A stretch of DNA of 64,000 nt from Benincasa hispida (GCF_009727055.1 NC_052350.1:30600283-30664282); one strand, 5' to 3'; numbered from the stretch's first letter, positions 45,961 to 60,000 are shown. Made by a program: numbers and translations. Notes: generated from the letters alone by a model not told the origin.

Positions 45961-47400
45961 AGTTTCTTTTACATGTAGGAATCGAGCAATATTTGGATGC
46001 AAATTGAAGACTTTGATGCAAAAAGTAAGAAAAATGAGCCTTGGGAGTCAAGTTGGAGTCCAAGGTGCATGATTATATGAAGAATGGGAGAGCCCAAAAA
46101 GTTGTAGAGGAAGCATTGAAATGCTCAAACGAACATTACTTAACGTTGAAAACCCGAGAGCAAGCATCAAAACACTACTAAGAAGCATCAAAACACTTCA
46201 TAAATTGAAGGGATGCTAAGATGTAACGCGAAGAGTTGCTTGGCAAAAAATCTAGGTAGTGGCACACCATGCAATGCTTTCGATCAAACAACTATTAAAT
46301 TTGCATTTCATGCTAGATTTTAAGAAGTTGATTTTGGAAGAATTCAATTCGAGAGAGGAAGAATACAACAAGGTTTCATGTTTTTTAGGCTAGCGATCGT
46401 ATTGGAGTGTAATTCAAGAGATTAAGGACGAGAGTCAAAAGCTTGGGGAGTGATTCTACCTCTCAGAGATGAAATTGAATCGTTGGATAAGTTCTCTTAC
46501 CCTTTCCATTTGTCTTTATTTCCTATGGTCGATATTTGTTAGTCAATTGTTATTTCTGTGTATTGAGACAATGAGCAGTTGATTTCCTTTATTTCTAGGG
46601 TTTCAGTGTTAATTTAATTACGTTGCCTTGAATTGGATTATCGTCAATTACATTTCTAGCATATTTGCTCTTAATGTCGTTGAGCACTTGATCGCCGTTT
46701 GATTGATTTAGGTTTATTGTCTTGATTGAGAGATATGACTTTAGGCCAAATATCGCATGTTAAACTATTATTCGATTATGCACGAGAGTGTGATAGGACA
46801 ATAGTAAAGATCAACAACGAAGGGTCTTAGTGCCATATGTTCAGTTAGCTAATTACAAAGAGATTTATGTTAGAAATTTGGTGTAAGGAAAAGTTGAGCT
46901 TGAGAGAGGAGACCTTAAACATTAGACTTTTAGATATAGGTAATTAGTACTAATATGTTTAAAGGTTAAATAGTTGAATTTATCAGTTCATTCAAAAAAT
47001 CAATATTAGAATGTCTTAGCTTTTTGGTTGAATTAACTTCTCCCTAGCCAATTGATTTGCTTGCATTAGTTTTTAATTCTAAACATCATCATGTTTGAGT
47101 CCTTAGATAAAATGGGAAGAATTTTTGTAATAGATAAAAGAGTTAATACTCGATTTTTAGATGATGATACTTGGTCTTTTAATACTCGATTTTCCAAATG
47201 ATGATACTTGGTATTGGATTATTTTATATATTGTAATTTGATCCATGCATGATCTCATATTATAATATTTAAAACGGTTTGAGATCGATTATCGTCACCA
47301 ATAGTGATTGTTGGGCGATGACTGCCATAAGGAAGTAGCGATCATGTAAGGATATTTTGATCAGGATATTTTGATCATTTACGTATATCGTGAATATGTG
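45961..47400. other. Unidentified moderately GC-rich stretch, possibly decayed retroelement
   Basis: Base composition is less AT-rich than its surroundings, with words such as GTGGCACACCATGCAATGC, AGACAATGAGCAGTTGATTTCC and GAGTGTGATAGGACAATAG. These recall gypsy LTR or untranslated regions seen in plant genomes. No open frame over 60 codons and no LTR ends were found. The call is a guess from texture. Confidence 0.25.
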
Positions 47401-50400
47401 AAAGGAATTATGAACTAAACACTAAAGAAATCATATTTCATAGCTTTATTTATATATATATTCTCTTTTTTTTCTAGAGTTCGGATTCAAGTGTTCCACT
47501 CGAAATAACTTATTTTTCAAACTCAATTTTAAAATACCATTTGGAATGGTTGTCAGAGAAACTAATCTAACGAAAATGTATTTTCCCCCATAATTTAAAC
47601 AGTTGAAAAAGCAATCTCAACCACACTTTTAATCAATTAAAAACTCAAAAGATTAGTCTCATCCAAAGACTTTGATTTCAAAATTCGGTATATGAACTAT
47701 TTAGAAAGACGAGTATGCAAAGATTGGTTAAATGGTTGAATTTAAAGAAGAATTATTCAAATTTTATATTAGAAGAAAATAATTTTCTTATTCATATTTA
47801 TAATCTAAATTTAATGTTGAATTCAATTTTTTTTTTTTTACTAATTCAAATATCTTCATTATTTTAACCATTAAACAATAAAACTTGAAATTTAAATATA
47901 ATATTTATATAATAATAAAAAAACATAACATTAAATTTTTAACTATAGTAAATAAAAAAAGGTTAACGGAACGCAGATGGGGGCGGGAAAGGGCCACATT
48001 AAGCTTGCCAAGAATTTTTTCCCTCAGTCCCTCCCCCATTCCCCATCTTGTTAGTCCCATCGGGCTATGTCCTCACGGAAAAAAAAAATAGACATCTCTT
48101 TATATATATACCCTTAAAAATAAACTCTAACCCTAGATTCTTTTTAGCATTTTAATTATTGTGATATATAGAAAATGATCCAAATAAAAACAGAAATGTC
48201 TAATTTCAATCCATATAAAACAAGAAGTAGGCCCAAATTTATTTTTAAAAGAAAAAATATACAATAAAAAAATGAAAAAGAAAAAAGAAAAATTGGAAGA
48301 AAAGAATTCTTTCAAAAAAAAAAAAAAAAAAAAAGAAAGAAAGAAAAGAAAAGAAAAGCCAAAAACTGACTTGAATAAAATCAAATTTATTGGTTTGTTC
48401 TTCCTTGGACATCGGATTGGTCCATCTTTATAAAGTCAATTGATTTGATTTACTTATGATTGTCCAAAATCTGACAAAACCAAACCGATTTTCACCCATA
48501 CTTGTGTGGGAGCAAAAAGGAAAAAAAGATTATTATTATTATTATTATTTAAATTTAATTCTAACTATTTTTTTAAAATATTATTTCATCATTAAACTTT
48601 ACTTAGACTTAAAACTTAGGTCTAATTTGACACAAATCACAAACCCTACATCATATATTGTTAGCAACTCACTAACCATACTTCTATTAAGATTCTTCAA
48701 AGCCAAAATTAGTAAGGGATTTAATTATTTGAATTTGGATTAACAATTGTCAATGCCTCTTTGACTTAATCAAATTAATTAATAGATTAATTTTATCTAC
48801 TCTCCTTTTGATATCTATATTAAGTTTAACTGATTCATTCCATGAACAAGTTATAATTTAATGACATATACAATAAGATATATAGAGTATACTCTCATAG
48901 CCACCATGTGAAAATTAATTAAACAAAAATAGAACATAAAGTTTCCTCTTGGCTGTGTATGTATGTTTATTTTTTTACCAAGATAAATAAAAGCTAAAAT
49001 ATTATTTTTGTCCTTATATTTAAGTATTTATTTAATTTTAATCTCTATTTCTAGTTTATGGTTGATTTTTTTCAATTTTTTTTTATTAATCCATTAGCAT
49101 TTTTACTATACATTTTGAAAATTTTTCACCAACTGTATCTTCTTTCATAAAAAAATATTATTATTGTTAAACCAATTATGATAAATTTAACTTCAATAAA
49201 TTAAATTTAAAATTAATTGAAAATACTAAGAACTAAAATTGAACAAATTCTAAATTGCAGGGACCAAAATAGTATTTTAATCTAAGTAATTTATAAGCTT
49301 AAATACGACTCTCATTCTTATACTCTTAATTTTAGTCATTTTGATCTTATGCTTTTAAAATATTCATTTTAGTTTCTATATTTTAAAGATTTTCATTATA
49401 GTCTCGGTGCTTTTAAAAGGTGGTCATTTTGGTTCATTCAATATCATTTTTATTTTTGTCATTAAGATATTAAAATGAGTACTTTATATAAATAAATCAA
49501 AATGAATAAAAATTGAGGGTACAAATACCATAGTGAATAAGTGCGGTTAGACATTTAAATCATTATTGCTCACATTGACTAAAATTAAATAAGAAAAAAA
49601 ATATAATAATGAGCAATTTGAAGTCAATTATGTTACTAGAATGTAAAATCATACACAAAAAAAAAAAAAATAAAAAATAAAATAGTAGTTGGTTTTCTAT
49701 AAATATTTGGATACATTCTACACTTTACCTATCCATTTTTTAGTCGATCCAAATATCCAATCATCATGTTTTCATATATATTTTAAAAAAAAATAAAAAA
49801 ATAAAAAATAACCTATTGGAAAAATCATTTTTTTGCTATATTTAAAATATTTCTAATTGTTTTACCGTTTAAAACATTTTCTCTTTTATTTTTTGCTATG
49901 TGTGATTAAAATGGACTTAAAAAAAATGGATAGAACTGAAGACGCACACAAATATTATTTTTAAATTTTATTTGTGAGTGGTATATTTATTTAATCAAAT
50001 TAAATGGTAGAGTATTTTGCACTAAAATGAAAAAAGAAATCAATACATAACAGATAAAATCAAATAGATGTTGAATTTTCGAAAGTTGATATGATAAAGA
50101 CATATTTAACCTTTAAGTATAAGATTAGAAATAAATAAATAATAAATAAATGGAGTGGTTATCGAAGTCAAGCCATGGAAGAAGGAACACGTGGGTTGAA
50201 ATATTAAATGAGATATTATTTTTTATTTTTATTTTTATTTGTTTTTATTTATTTATTATTATTATTATTGAGAAATGAGAATAAGCTTCTATTCTCGAAC
50301 CTCTCACACATTGATAAATGAGAGAGAAATTTTGTAGTCAGCCTCTTCATTAACGTCAAAACATGAAAATTTGGGTAACGCTTTTTATTATAATATTTGT

Positions 50401-51989
50401 TGTCAAGATCTATACTTGAATTTTCCAAGGAACTTCTATCTCTCTAGTCCTTTTCTTCCCTTCTAAACTTATTAATTAAAAACAAGTAAAATTTTTTATG
50501 ACGGATCAAATTAAAAGAGATCAACCATCACCGAAAAAGTAGTAAGAGTTTTCAGAAATGAGAAAATAGTAGTAAATAATCTCTTTATTTAGTAGAGAGT
50601 GATCAGCAACAATTTGCGTTCCATTATTAAAAAAAACTATTTTAATTTGTTAAGACTCATGTTGTTGATCAATATAGAGATTCAAATTCCTCGGACTATG
50701 AAAAATTATTAAAATTTTGGTTTCTAGCATCAACTCGCAAGAAGTTTATTCTTTCCTCTTTTAAGTGTTGTTGCCATGAGTGTAAAAGTCTCATATTTGG
50801 TTAAATAGAACAAGACTATTCAAACAATCACTACTGTTTTAGCCATCACAATAGTTTAACCTATTTATTTAAATTTCACATTTATTATTTTTGAAGATTT
50901 GTACATATTTTTGTATTAATAAAATATTAGCATAGTTGAATTAATTAATTAATGTCATTCATTATTATTATTTTTTTTCAAGAAGAAGGGATTTTAAACT
51001 CACATTTGTTTAATTAAAACAAAGACTTTATAAATATTATAGATTTTATTAGCGAAGTTTATTTACATATGAAATAGATAACATTCATGGGCCTGTGGAT
51101 GGTTGAAGAATAGGTATATTAAGTTAGATATACAAAGCCTCTATCAATTGCTTGTGGTTTTTTTCATCGTGTTTGAGGTTTCTACAAAGAATGAAAGTTG
51201 GGCTAGGAGAGGTGCACGATTTTGGTGGACGGGTACGTAGGACTATTTGGTTTGTTTGTATATTTTTAGGTATGAAACAAAGGATTAAGAGGGAGCGACA
51301 ATGCCAATTTTTCTTTTCTATTTTGAACAAGAGTCTAAAAAATAAAAATATTCTCTCTATTTTTATTTTCATTTTGCATTGGAAATTTGGGCAATATTTT
51401 ACTTATAATTCTAGTCGTTCGTAAAGAAAAGGAAAGCCATGTTGGTTTCTTATTAGTTGATTTATTGAAATTGATAAAGGCTTATAATTCCGTTCATAGG
51501 GCTTGAAGAACCTCAAGTAATATCAATTTTGTTGATTGTTATTTGGGTTATTTCAATACTAAGCATGCTTATGGTGCGTTAATTCTTAAGCTCTTTGGCT
51601 AACAATGCGAATATCTTTCAAATGTTTGATGATATTGATGAATTGAGTTCAACTCTTTTTAGAGTTTAATATATTTGTTTTTGTTCTCTTCACTTAGTTC
51701 GACCAATGACAAAAAAGACTTTGTTGGTTCTTTTTATATTAGGTGATGAGTAAACTACATGAAGAAAAAGGTTATTTCCAAAATTATACGATGGCTTGCA
51801 CATGGCTCCCATCCTGGCTTGATGACATATGAGAGTTATATGATTTACTGATATTGTTGAGATAAAAGCCCTAACAAAGCAAAATAATCAAGACGTAACT
51901 CGAAATTAGTTGAGAAATTGAAATACCTTGGAAAAAATAAAGAATATCATAAAGACTTAAAAAAATTCAACCTACTATAAAGTTTTTAG
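47401..51989. other. AT-rich intergenic DNA, no gene seen
   Basis: Long A/T runs (for example 48316-48340, 49660-49680), (TTA)n at 48530-48550 and decayed GGACCAAAAT-type dispersed repeat at about 48990-49560. Open frames at 47885-48743 and 51124-51424 are low complexity or lack motifs. Confidence 0.55.
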
Positions 51990-52935
51990 GTTAAACATAC
52001 TGTAATACTGGGAATTTAGTATTACAGAGAAGAGAAAAGAATCACTTACTTTTGTTGACGATTTAGACGAAAGGACCGATTCTCCTTGGAATTGAAAGCA
52101 CGAGCACCACCAATTTAAAAACCTCCCCGTTCTCTGAGAATTTGGGTATTGGTTTGTGGAAACCAATCTTTAATGGGAAAGAAAGGAGAGGATTTTTTTT
52201 TCAGAACCCTTCTGTAAAGAGAATAACGTTTTTCCAAACATACATTTTGCAGGTATATTAACCAATGGAGAGAGAGTAAAAACATGGGAGTTATCTTACG
52301 TTTATGATAATTCCCTTACGTGGGAGTTATTTATTTGATTTAATAAAATCAAATACTTAATTAAAAATAACTAATAATTAATTAAATCAAATTTAATTAA
52401 TGATTTCATTTAAATTATATTTAAATTATAATTCCCTTACGTTTATGATAATTCCCTTACGTGGGAGTTATTTATTTGATTTAAATTATATTTAAATGAA
52501 ATATCCCTCACATAACCTATAGTTTTAATTCAATTAATTTAATTAAATCAAATTATATTTGATTAAATTAAATTAAATTAAATTAAAATTTGTAATTAAT
52601 TAATCTTCTAATTAATTAATTATCAAATTAAATATCACATATTTAATTTAACATAGATGTGAATCATATTAAATTGCATTTCTCTCATAACCTAAGGTTT
52701 TAATGTGCATCTAATACGCATTAATTTTAACCTATAATTTTAATATGAATCCAATTCATATTATTTTAATATTTGAACTCCTTCAAAATTTAATTCTCTC
52801 ATAAATCCAATTTGAATCATATCCAAAATTAAAATTATATTATAAAGTTTAATTAAAATATAAACTTTATATTATAATGTATCACTATACATTATACAAT
52901 TTTTCTAAGTAAATTTGAACATTTCAAACTCTATT
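51990..52935 (-). repeat. Fragment of a copia LTR
   Basis: Minus-strand similarity to the inner half of the LTR family: CACCACCAATTTAAAAACC with an ATTCTC-like part (compare 1525-1550), then AT-rich blocks with TTTGAAC.TTTCAAA and the ATAATGTATC...ATACATTAT stretch. The outer half is missing. A 48-base block repeats at 52296-52343 and 52437-52484. Confidence 0.55.
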
Positions 52936-53542
52936 CAAGATATAATTGTTATAAGCTATATTTAAATTAATATGTATAGTTATCCTTTATTGTAAGTTTG
53001 TATATCCTAGATTAGGGTTTCTCATTCTCTTATATATATATACCTTTTATCTAATTAAATGATAAAAAAATTAATTATCCAAAAGTACAGAGTACATATT
53101 CTTTGTTTAGAGTTTAAAATATTCTTTAAAGGCTTTGTGAGTTAGGATTTGAATTTGGGTCATCACTTTGAGTAGTTGTTTAACGACATCGCCCACCTCA
53201 GGAGGAGCGTCGCCATCGTCGTTCACTGGAAACAGCCGTGCGTGAGTCACATGCACTGCCAGTTCAATGTTGCTCCATCGCCACACGTCGACGCGTGGGA
53301 GCACGTAAGGCCGCCTTCTTCACTTCTGTCGGTTGGGTTCGTCTCAAGTTAGCTTTTTCGGTCCATCTGTGCCTCTAGTTTTATCAACATCTACTCGAGT
53401 GTGAGGCTGTTTGGAAAATACCTTTTTGTTCTAGGGTTTATGACTATTTTGCTCTCATTTGGGGCTGTTTCGATCTTTGATTTACCTTACTTTTGATTCT
53501 GATTTGTTTAATTCTGCATGTGGGATCGTGTGTTGGTTATTC

Positions 53543-54315
53543 ATGGATGAGATGAAACATATGATTGTATCTAATGTAATTCCATTAGCATCAAAGATAA
53601 CATAATATAAGTTAAATGGAGCTAATTGCTATGATTGGCATCGTACTATTCAGTTTTATTTACTTAGTATTGATATGGATGATCATGTCTAAGAATCTAC
53701 CACAAGATGATAAGAAAAAGGCTTGGCTTCATGATAACGCTTGACTTTATCTTTAGATTAAGAATTCCATTGAGAGTGAGGTTATTGGTTTGGTAGATCA
53801 TTGTAATTCTATTAAGGAACTCTTAGAGTTCTTAGATTTTTTATACTCGGGAAAAGAACACGTCCATCGAATGTTTAAAATTTGTATGCAATTCTTTTGA
53901 GCCGAACAGAAAGCAGAATCTTAAAAAGATAGCTGCCGATCTTGCCTTATTGTTACCTTTTAGCCGAGATGTCAAAGTTCAACAAGTCCAATGAGAAAAG
54001 ATGGTTGTTATGATATTTCTGAATGAATTTTCACCTGAATTTGGAATGACTAAAACATAGATTCTTTCTGATTCTGAGATTCTGTCATTACAGGAGGCCT
54101 TTAGTCGTGTTCTTCGTATTGAGAGCTCTCAATCTGGTTTGTCTGTTTCTCATCCTAGTAGCACTCTTATAAGAAAGAATAATAATTCTCGGGTTACTCC
54201 AGGGATGACCAATAATTTTCAGAAGTCTAGTTATGATAATAAAAAATCAAATTCTTAGGAGATTATTTGTCACTATTGCCATAAGCTAGGACATCTGAAA
54301 TATGATTGTTGAAAA
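53543..54315 (+). pseudogene. Copia gag with CCHC zinc knuckle, element F
   Basis: Opens MDEMKHMIVSNVIPLASKIT, then YKLNGANCYDW.RTIQFYLLS, KNSIESEVIGL and EHVHRMFKIC, broken by stops and frameshifts. The nucleocapsid knuckle CHYCHKLGHLKYDC (C-X2-C-X4-H-X4-C) is intact at 54268-54309. Gag packages element RNA. A stop follows the knuckle at once. Confidence 0.8.
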
Positions 54316-55890
54316 TTGTTGTACAATGATATGGCCGAAAAGTCTGTTACCATCTCTGCTAACAATTTTGCTAAATTTCAAGTATTTCAGGAATCCATGC
54401 AGGCATCTTCTTCATCGAACCCTACTGCCACCATTGATGAGATAGGTAATTTGAAATGCCTTCTTACATCATCTACCAAGTGGGTCATAGACTCAGGTGC
54501 CACCGCTCATATGACAGGTAATTCTAACTTATTTTCTACATCTTTGTCCCCTGCCCATCCCCATCTGCCACTTTGGTAGATGGATCCACCTCATTTGTTC
54601 TTAGATTCGACACCATTCCTCTCATGCCATCTCTTCCATTCCTCTCTGGCCATCTCTTTCTTTCTCCTTTGTGTTACATTTTCCTTCGTTGTATTTTAAT
54701 TTAATTCCTTTTAGCCAGCTTACTCGAAACCTTAATTGTTATGTCTTGTTTTTTTCATAGTTATTGCTTGCTTCAGGATGGTATGAGTCGGGGGGCCTTT
54801 ACATTTTTTATTACCAAATACCAAAAGTTGTAGTTCACTGTCGTCTAGGTCATCCTTCTTCGTCCATGTTGAAGAAATTTTATCTTGAATTTTGTTCTTT
54901 TTCGTCTTTGAATTGTAATTCGTGTCAATTTTCTAAATTTCATTATGTTGGTTTTGGTCCTAGAGTCCATAAACGAGCTAACGCTCCATTTGAGTTAGTT
55001 GATTATAATATGTGGGGTCCTTGTCCAATTGTGTCTCAAACATGTTTTTATTACTTTATTGTTTTTATTGACGATTATTCTCGTGTGACTTGGTTATATT
55101 TAATGAAAAATCGTTCTGAGTTATTGTCTCATTTTTGTGCTTTTCATGCTGAAATTCGAAATCAATTTAATGTGTCTATCAAACCTTGCACACTGATAAT
55201 CCTGGTGAATATTTCTCTGATGTTCTTGGATCTTACTTATGTGATCATGGCATCATTCATCAACCCTCTTGTGCAGACACTCTATCTCAAAATGGAGTTG
55301 CTGAAAGAATGAACAAACACCTCCTTCAAACAGTCTGCGCCTTATCCTTTCAAATGCATGTTCCAAAGTAATTTTGGGCTGATGCGGTGTCCACTGCTTG
55401 CTTTCTGATTAATATAATGCCTTTCTCTATCCTTAATGGAGAGATTTCTCATCGTACTCTTTTTCCTACGAAATCTTTGTTTCCTATGGCACTTAAGATC
55501 TTTGGCTGTATTTGTTTTGCTCGAGATATTCGTCCACATCGTACCAAATTAGATCTAAAATCTTTGAAATGCATTTTCTTAGGCTATTCACGTGTTCAAA
55601 AGGGTTATCGTTCTTATTGTCATACTCTTAACAAGTATCTTGTCTCTCCCGATGTTACGTTTTTTGAAGATATACTTTTTAGTCCCACGCGGTCCAGTCA
55701 TTGTAAAGGAAAGGAGGATGATTTTTTTATCTATGAAATTACCTCTTCCACATCCTCTCCTACTCAACCTTCATTCGTGTCTCTTTCTTCTCGCCCACTG
55801 GTCACTCGAGTTTACTCTAGGCATCCTCCACAACCACCTTTAGACACAGTCCTATACCGATGGCTTCTTCAATATCTGATCCGGAATTGA
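54316..55890 (+). pseudogene. Copia protease-integrase region, element F
   Basis: Protease active site VIDSGATAHMTGN at about 54484-54522 keeps its DSGA. GAG-pre-integrase motif VVHCRLGHPSSSMLKKF and C.SCQFSK at 54764-54960. The integrase core has FIVFIDDYSRVTWLYL (first Asp), TDNPGEYFSDVLG (second Asp) and SQNGVAERMNKHLLQ (Glu), but these lie in two frames because of a frameshift near 55190. A stop follows HVPK (55370). The C-terminal part KIFGCICFARDIRPHRTKLD...CIFLGYS runs to 55890. Confidence 0.85.
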
Positions 55891-56050
55891 GTAATGATCT
55901 ACCCATTGCCCTTCGAAAAGGTAAACACAGTTGTACTTACCATATTTTTTTGTTTGTTTCGTATAACTAGCCGTCTTCACCCACTTATTCCTTTATTAAA
56001 TCTCTTGATTCCATCTCTATTCCTTACTCGGTTCATGAAGCTTTATCGCA

Positions 56051-56640
56051 ATGATTGAGGAGATGACTGCATTGGATGAGAATGGTACTTGGGATTTAGT
56101 CTCACGTCCAGTTAGAAAAAAGGCTATTCGATGTAAATGGGTGTTTTCTATTAAAGCCAATCCTGACGGGAAAGTGGCTCACTTGAAAGCTTGCCTTATT
56201 ACCAAAGGTTATGCCCAAATCTATGGGACTAATTATTCAAATACATTTTCTCTTGTTGCTAAATTAACTTCTATTCGACTATTCCTATCCATGGCTGCTA
56301 CTCATAATTGGCCTTTGCATCAACTCGATATTAAGAATGCTTTTCTGCATGGTGATCTTCAAGAGGAAGTTTACATGGAGCAACCACCTGGGTTTGTTGC
56401 TCAAGGGAAGAGTGATGAGGTATGTCGTCTTCGAAAATCTTTGTATGGACAAGTCCTGGTGCATGGTTTGTTAAGTTTAGTCAAGTACTCGAATAATTTG
56501 GTATGAAGAAAAGTACTTCTAATCATTCTGTATTCTATCGATGATCTGATTATGGTATTACCTTGCTTGTTGTGTATGTTGACGATATCGTTATCACTAA
56601 AATAGAATCTCTGGAGAAGTTTATTACTTTTTTATGATAT
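56051..56640 (+). pseudogene. Copia reverse transcriptase, truncated, element F
   Basis: Contains MIEEMTALDENGTWDLV, CKWVFSIKANPDG, LDIKNAFLHGDLQEEVYM and EQPPGFVAQGK. After SLYG the frame shifts, and the active-site VVYVDDIVIT is found in another frame near 56570-56600. The end comes soon after, so thumb and RNase H parts are lost. Plus strand, same unit as the integrase. Confidence 0.85.
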
Positions 56641-56817
56641 ATGCTTGCACTAGACCACTATAAATTATATATATTATCATTCAGACACATTTAATCGATT
56701 AGTGATCACCGATGTTGGTTGATAAAAGTGATATTCGGAGTTAGCTGTGGTCACCATTGGAGATAATTCTAGCTAATGCTTGCCTTAGTATAAAATTGTT
56801 GGGTTATAATATAATAT

Positions 56818-56818
56818 N

Positions 56819-56851
<33 letters not shown>
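56818..56851. repeat. (AT)n microsatellite with an ambiguous base
   Basis: An N at 56818 stands at the start of a TA run. This is a typical place for a low-confidence base call. Confidence 0.9.
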
Positions 56852-56852
<1 letters not shown>

Positions 56853-57003
56853 CAGAATCTTAGATTATATTTCCTTAAACTAGCTAGGTGTATTTCATAT
56901 TTGATTTAACTTTTATATTCAACCTTAACAGATAGACGGTAAAAAAAATGGTCTCTTTATGTATAAACATTTTCTCTAAAAGAAAATTGAAATAATTCTT
57001 TTT

Positions 57004-57072
57004 ATTAGAGCCAGGTTTCAATCTAGACTTGTGGGTTATGGACCTATTACGCTTCCAATGCACTATTTTAAT
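57004..57072 (-). pseudogene. Initiator tRNA-Met pseudogene (CAT anticodon)
   Basis: The minus strand aligns end to end with plant initiator tRNA-Met recalled from general knowledge: GGAAGCG, GGTCCATAACCCACA (anticodon loop with CAT) and GAAACCTGGCTCT (T arm and acceptor) are kept. Of about 15 substitutions, 14 are C to T or G to A; two bases near the variable loop are lost. The A box is spoiled and acceptor-stem pairing is damaged, so it is not expected to be a working gene. No CCA is encoded. Confidence 0.8.
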
Positions 57073-57079
57073 TTGTTGG

Positions 57080-60000
57080 TCTCTTATCGTATAAATTAAA
57101 CTATATATGTTTATTCTCAATCATTTCTCAATTTGAGCATAATTGAACTAATTTAAATATAAAATATGAATCTATAGAAAAAAAATCCTACATTTTTAGG
57201 ATAAGAAATAATAATAAAAAAACGACAAATAATTTCCTACCAATATTTATTAATCTAAACACCATTGGCATTTATCCCTGAATCCATTATGCTTTTAATT
57301 TTATGAATATGCAAGGATCCTTGTAATTAAGACATAGCAATGAATGTAACAACTAAGATGTTGGCTCAACTTCCATAATTTATTGCTATCATAACCTTCA
57401 AAAGAATTGAACAACAAAGTTTTCCACTTTAAGAAGGCATTTATATATGAGAAAAAACCCTAGCACACCAATACCATTAGCTATACCCTTCCTCATGCAT
57501 CCTTGTCTTTTCAAGTCTCATCATACCTTCATAAATTGAATTGACTCACCAATGAAGGAGATTTGTTATTTCATTTCATTCTAACCACTCAATCATATTT
57601 GAATTTAATTTTCTAAATTAAGGTCCATAGATTATGAAATCATAAGAAGTCTAAACTTATTTAAAAAGGGATTGATGTTGAAAAATGTTTATCCGTCCTC
57701 ATGAAAATTTTAATGATCTTTTATATACTTTTCTATAAGAAATATCAATCCACGAGATATTGACATTTATCAATGTTTTTGTTGACATTTTCATAAAATT
57801 AAGGTATCAACGAGATAATCACACTATTTAAATCTTTATCTAAAAACTAAATGTCTTAATATAACCATCTTCAATTAACTTAAGGAAAATTATTTCAAAT
57901 GGTAAAATTAATGAAAATATTTATAAGATATAGATAAATTTCAGAACTATCAATGATAGATATTGATAGAAGTCTATCAGTGAATATCAGCATCTATGAT
58001 TGATAGTTTTATAATTTTGCTATATTTTATAAATATTTTGATTCATTTTTCTATGTTTAAAAACCGTCCTTAACTTAATTTAGATATTTGATTTACTACC
58101 TAATAATAATAATAATAATTACACAGTATTCAATTTCTATTATTTTGAAAAATTATAAAAGCCATCTTTAGGAATTGAGTTACCAGTTACATAATTTTCA
58201 ATTTGATCCATTAACTCTCTTAAATCTGCAGAATTATTGCGATTAATATTATAAAATGCATAAACAACCTTTCTTTCTCCTTCTCTCTGTTTTTTTAAGC
58301 AGCGACCTTTCAATTATAAGGTTGTTCTCATCTAACTTTCAAACTATAGTATTGATAGAAATCAAAATCCAAAAGCTATACAAGTTATTTTCTATTTAGA
58401 ATAATTACCATATCCACATCTTTTTGTAGTATAAACAACTTTAATAGTAATGCATAATGTCTCAAATTTGAAATATAAATTCAACTCTAACTATTTTGAT
58501 ATTCTTTTGCATTCATGTGATCTAGCCGTGTTACATTATTGTATGTCACGCAGCAAACGATTACTCAAAGCTAAACACGCTTAAATTTGAAATTTATAAG
58601 TTGAGCCAACAAATAGAAAATTGCATCTTGTTGAAAAAGATACTAAACTTATGTATGTATTTTTTTAAATATTCGTGAGTGTCCTAGTTAACTTATGTGC
58701 ACCCCGATTAATCTCATAGGACAATCTTCCTAAACCTATAAAATATTTGGGTATTAATAAAACTCGTAGGATATTAATTTCTAAACAGGTGACTACCATA
58801 GATTGAACACATGATTTTCTTAGCCAGTTATTGAGATTATGTCTCCTTTTTGCCTACCCATGATCGTTCATATAGTTGTATATAGTAAGGGTCTCTCTCG
58901 TTTAGACGTGAGATTGATTCATTTATATCTATCTCTCCACTATTTGAACGTCATATTAATTATTTAAAAGAAAAGATATGTAGGTAAAATTTAGGTAGAA
59001 GGTATTTATTATTATTATTTTAGAAGGCAAGCCAATCATACCTTTACGAAATTAAATTTATTTTAAAAAGAAGAGAGTTATTGTCAAAATAAAACAGCTC
59101 CCAAACAAAATAGCTTTTTGGATCTCATTTCTTAATAATTATTTCGAAAGCAATTGCCAACCATAAATTACATCTAAAGTTATTTTTAAATATAGAAAAA
59201 TAAAACAAAATATTTATAAAATATAGTAAAATTTTAAAACTATTAATAATAGACGATGATAAATACTAATAGACAGTGATATTGATAGATACTTATATCT
59301 TATAAATATTGTTAACAGATTTATCATTTGAAATAATTTCTCTTACATCTAAATTAAGAAATTAGTTGTTGTTTGTTGTTGTTTTTTTTTTTTTTTAAAT
59401 AAACTAGAATAAAAAATAAAAGAAGCAAAGTGCCATAATTTTCATTGAAAAGAAAAAGTTGTATAATCGTAAAGACAATACAACAATACCAATATTGCCT
59501 AACTTCTATTGGGACATACCAAATCAAATCCTCAATCAAAAGCAATAATGAAATGATTATTTATGTATAAAATATAATATTGAAAAATTAAATGCCTTTT
59601 TGCTTCCCTTTCTGAAATACATTTTCTTCAAAGTCATTTATTCTTGACGGTGATTGGCTTTAAAGCAAACAAAAGGTGGTGGGTTTGAAATAGTCACCAA
59701 TCCAATAAATTTTTCATTATCATTTTCACCTAACACAAAATGCCTTTACTTTCAAAAAAAAAATAAAGAAAAAAACTCTTCTATAAATCTTAAAATTATC
59801 CTTATTGTTATTTTTTTTATTGTATTTCGTAAAATAATAATAATTTTTTTCATTTTAAAAATGACACATTGTGAATATATTTTCAAAATTTATAAAAAAA
59901 TACTACTATGAGACTACATCTTGAAAAAATAAGACTAGACTAGAAATAGAATCTAATTTTATGATTTATTGAAGTAAGTACTAACTTTAAACATTTGAAA

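Larger units (their letters stand above)
53543..56640 (+). mobile_element. Decayed plus-strand copia element F, 3' truncated
   Basis: Order gag, zinc knuckle, protease, GAG-pre-integrase, integrase, reverse transcriptase on the plus strand, which is Ty1/copia order. RNase H and a 3' LTR are absent after 56640. A candidate 5' LTR would lie about 52970-53500 (TGTATAGTTATCC start, TATATATATACC) but its end and a primer-binding site could not be placed. Sequence is diverged from elements A and B: different linker, integrase and YMEQPPGF polymerase motif. Confidence 0.85.

Noticed and set aside
48133..48384. 83-codon frame rich in phenylalanine
   Set aside because: Produced by a poly-A run read on the minus strand; no membrane protein family recognised.
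51124..51424. Overlapping frames on both strands, moderately GC-rich
   Set aside because: No motif or splice context. The reading resembles chance frames in a decayed repeat.
53107..53304. 65-codon minus-strand frame of more normal composition
   Set aside because: It lies antisense in the presumed LTR or leader of element F and shows no known motif; too little to call a gene.
57440..57580. Possible small gene after a TATA-like box
   Set aside because: Only a very short frame follows and no exon or domain could be supported.
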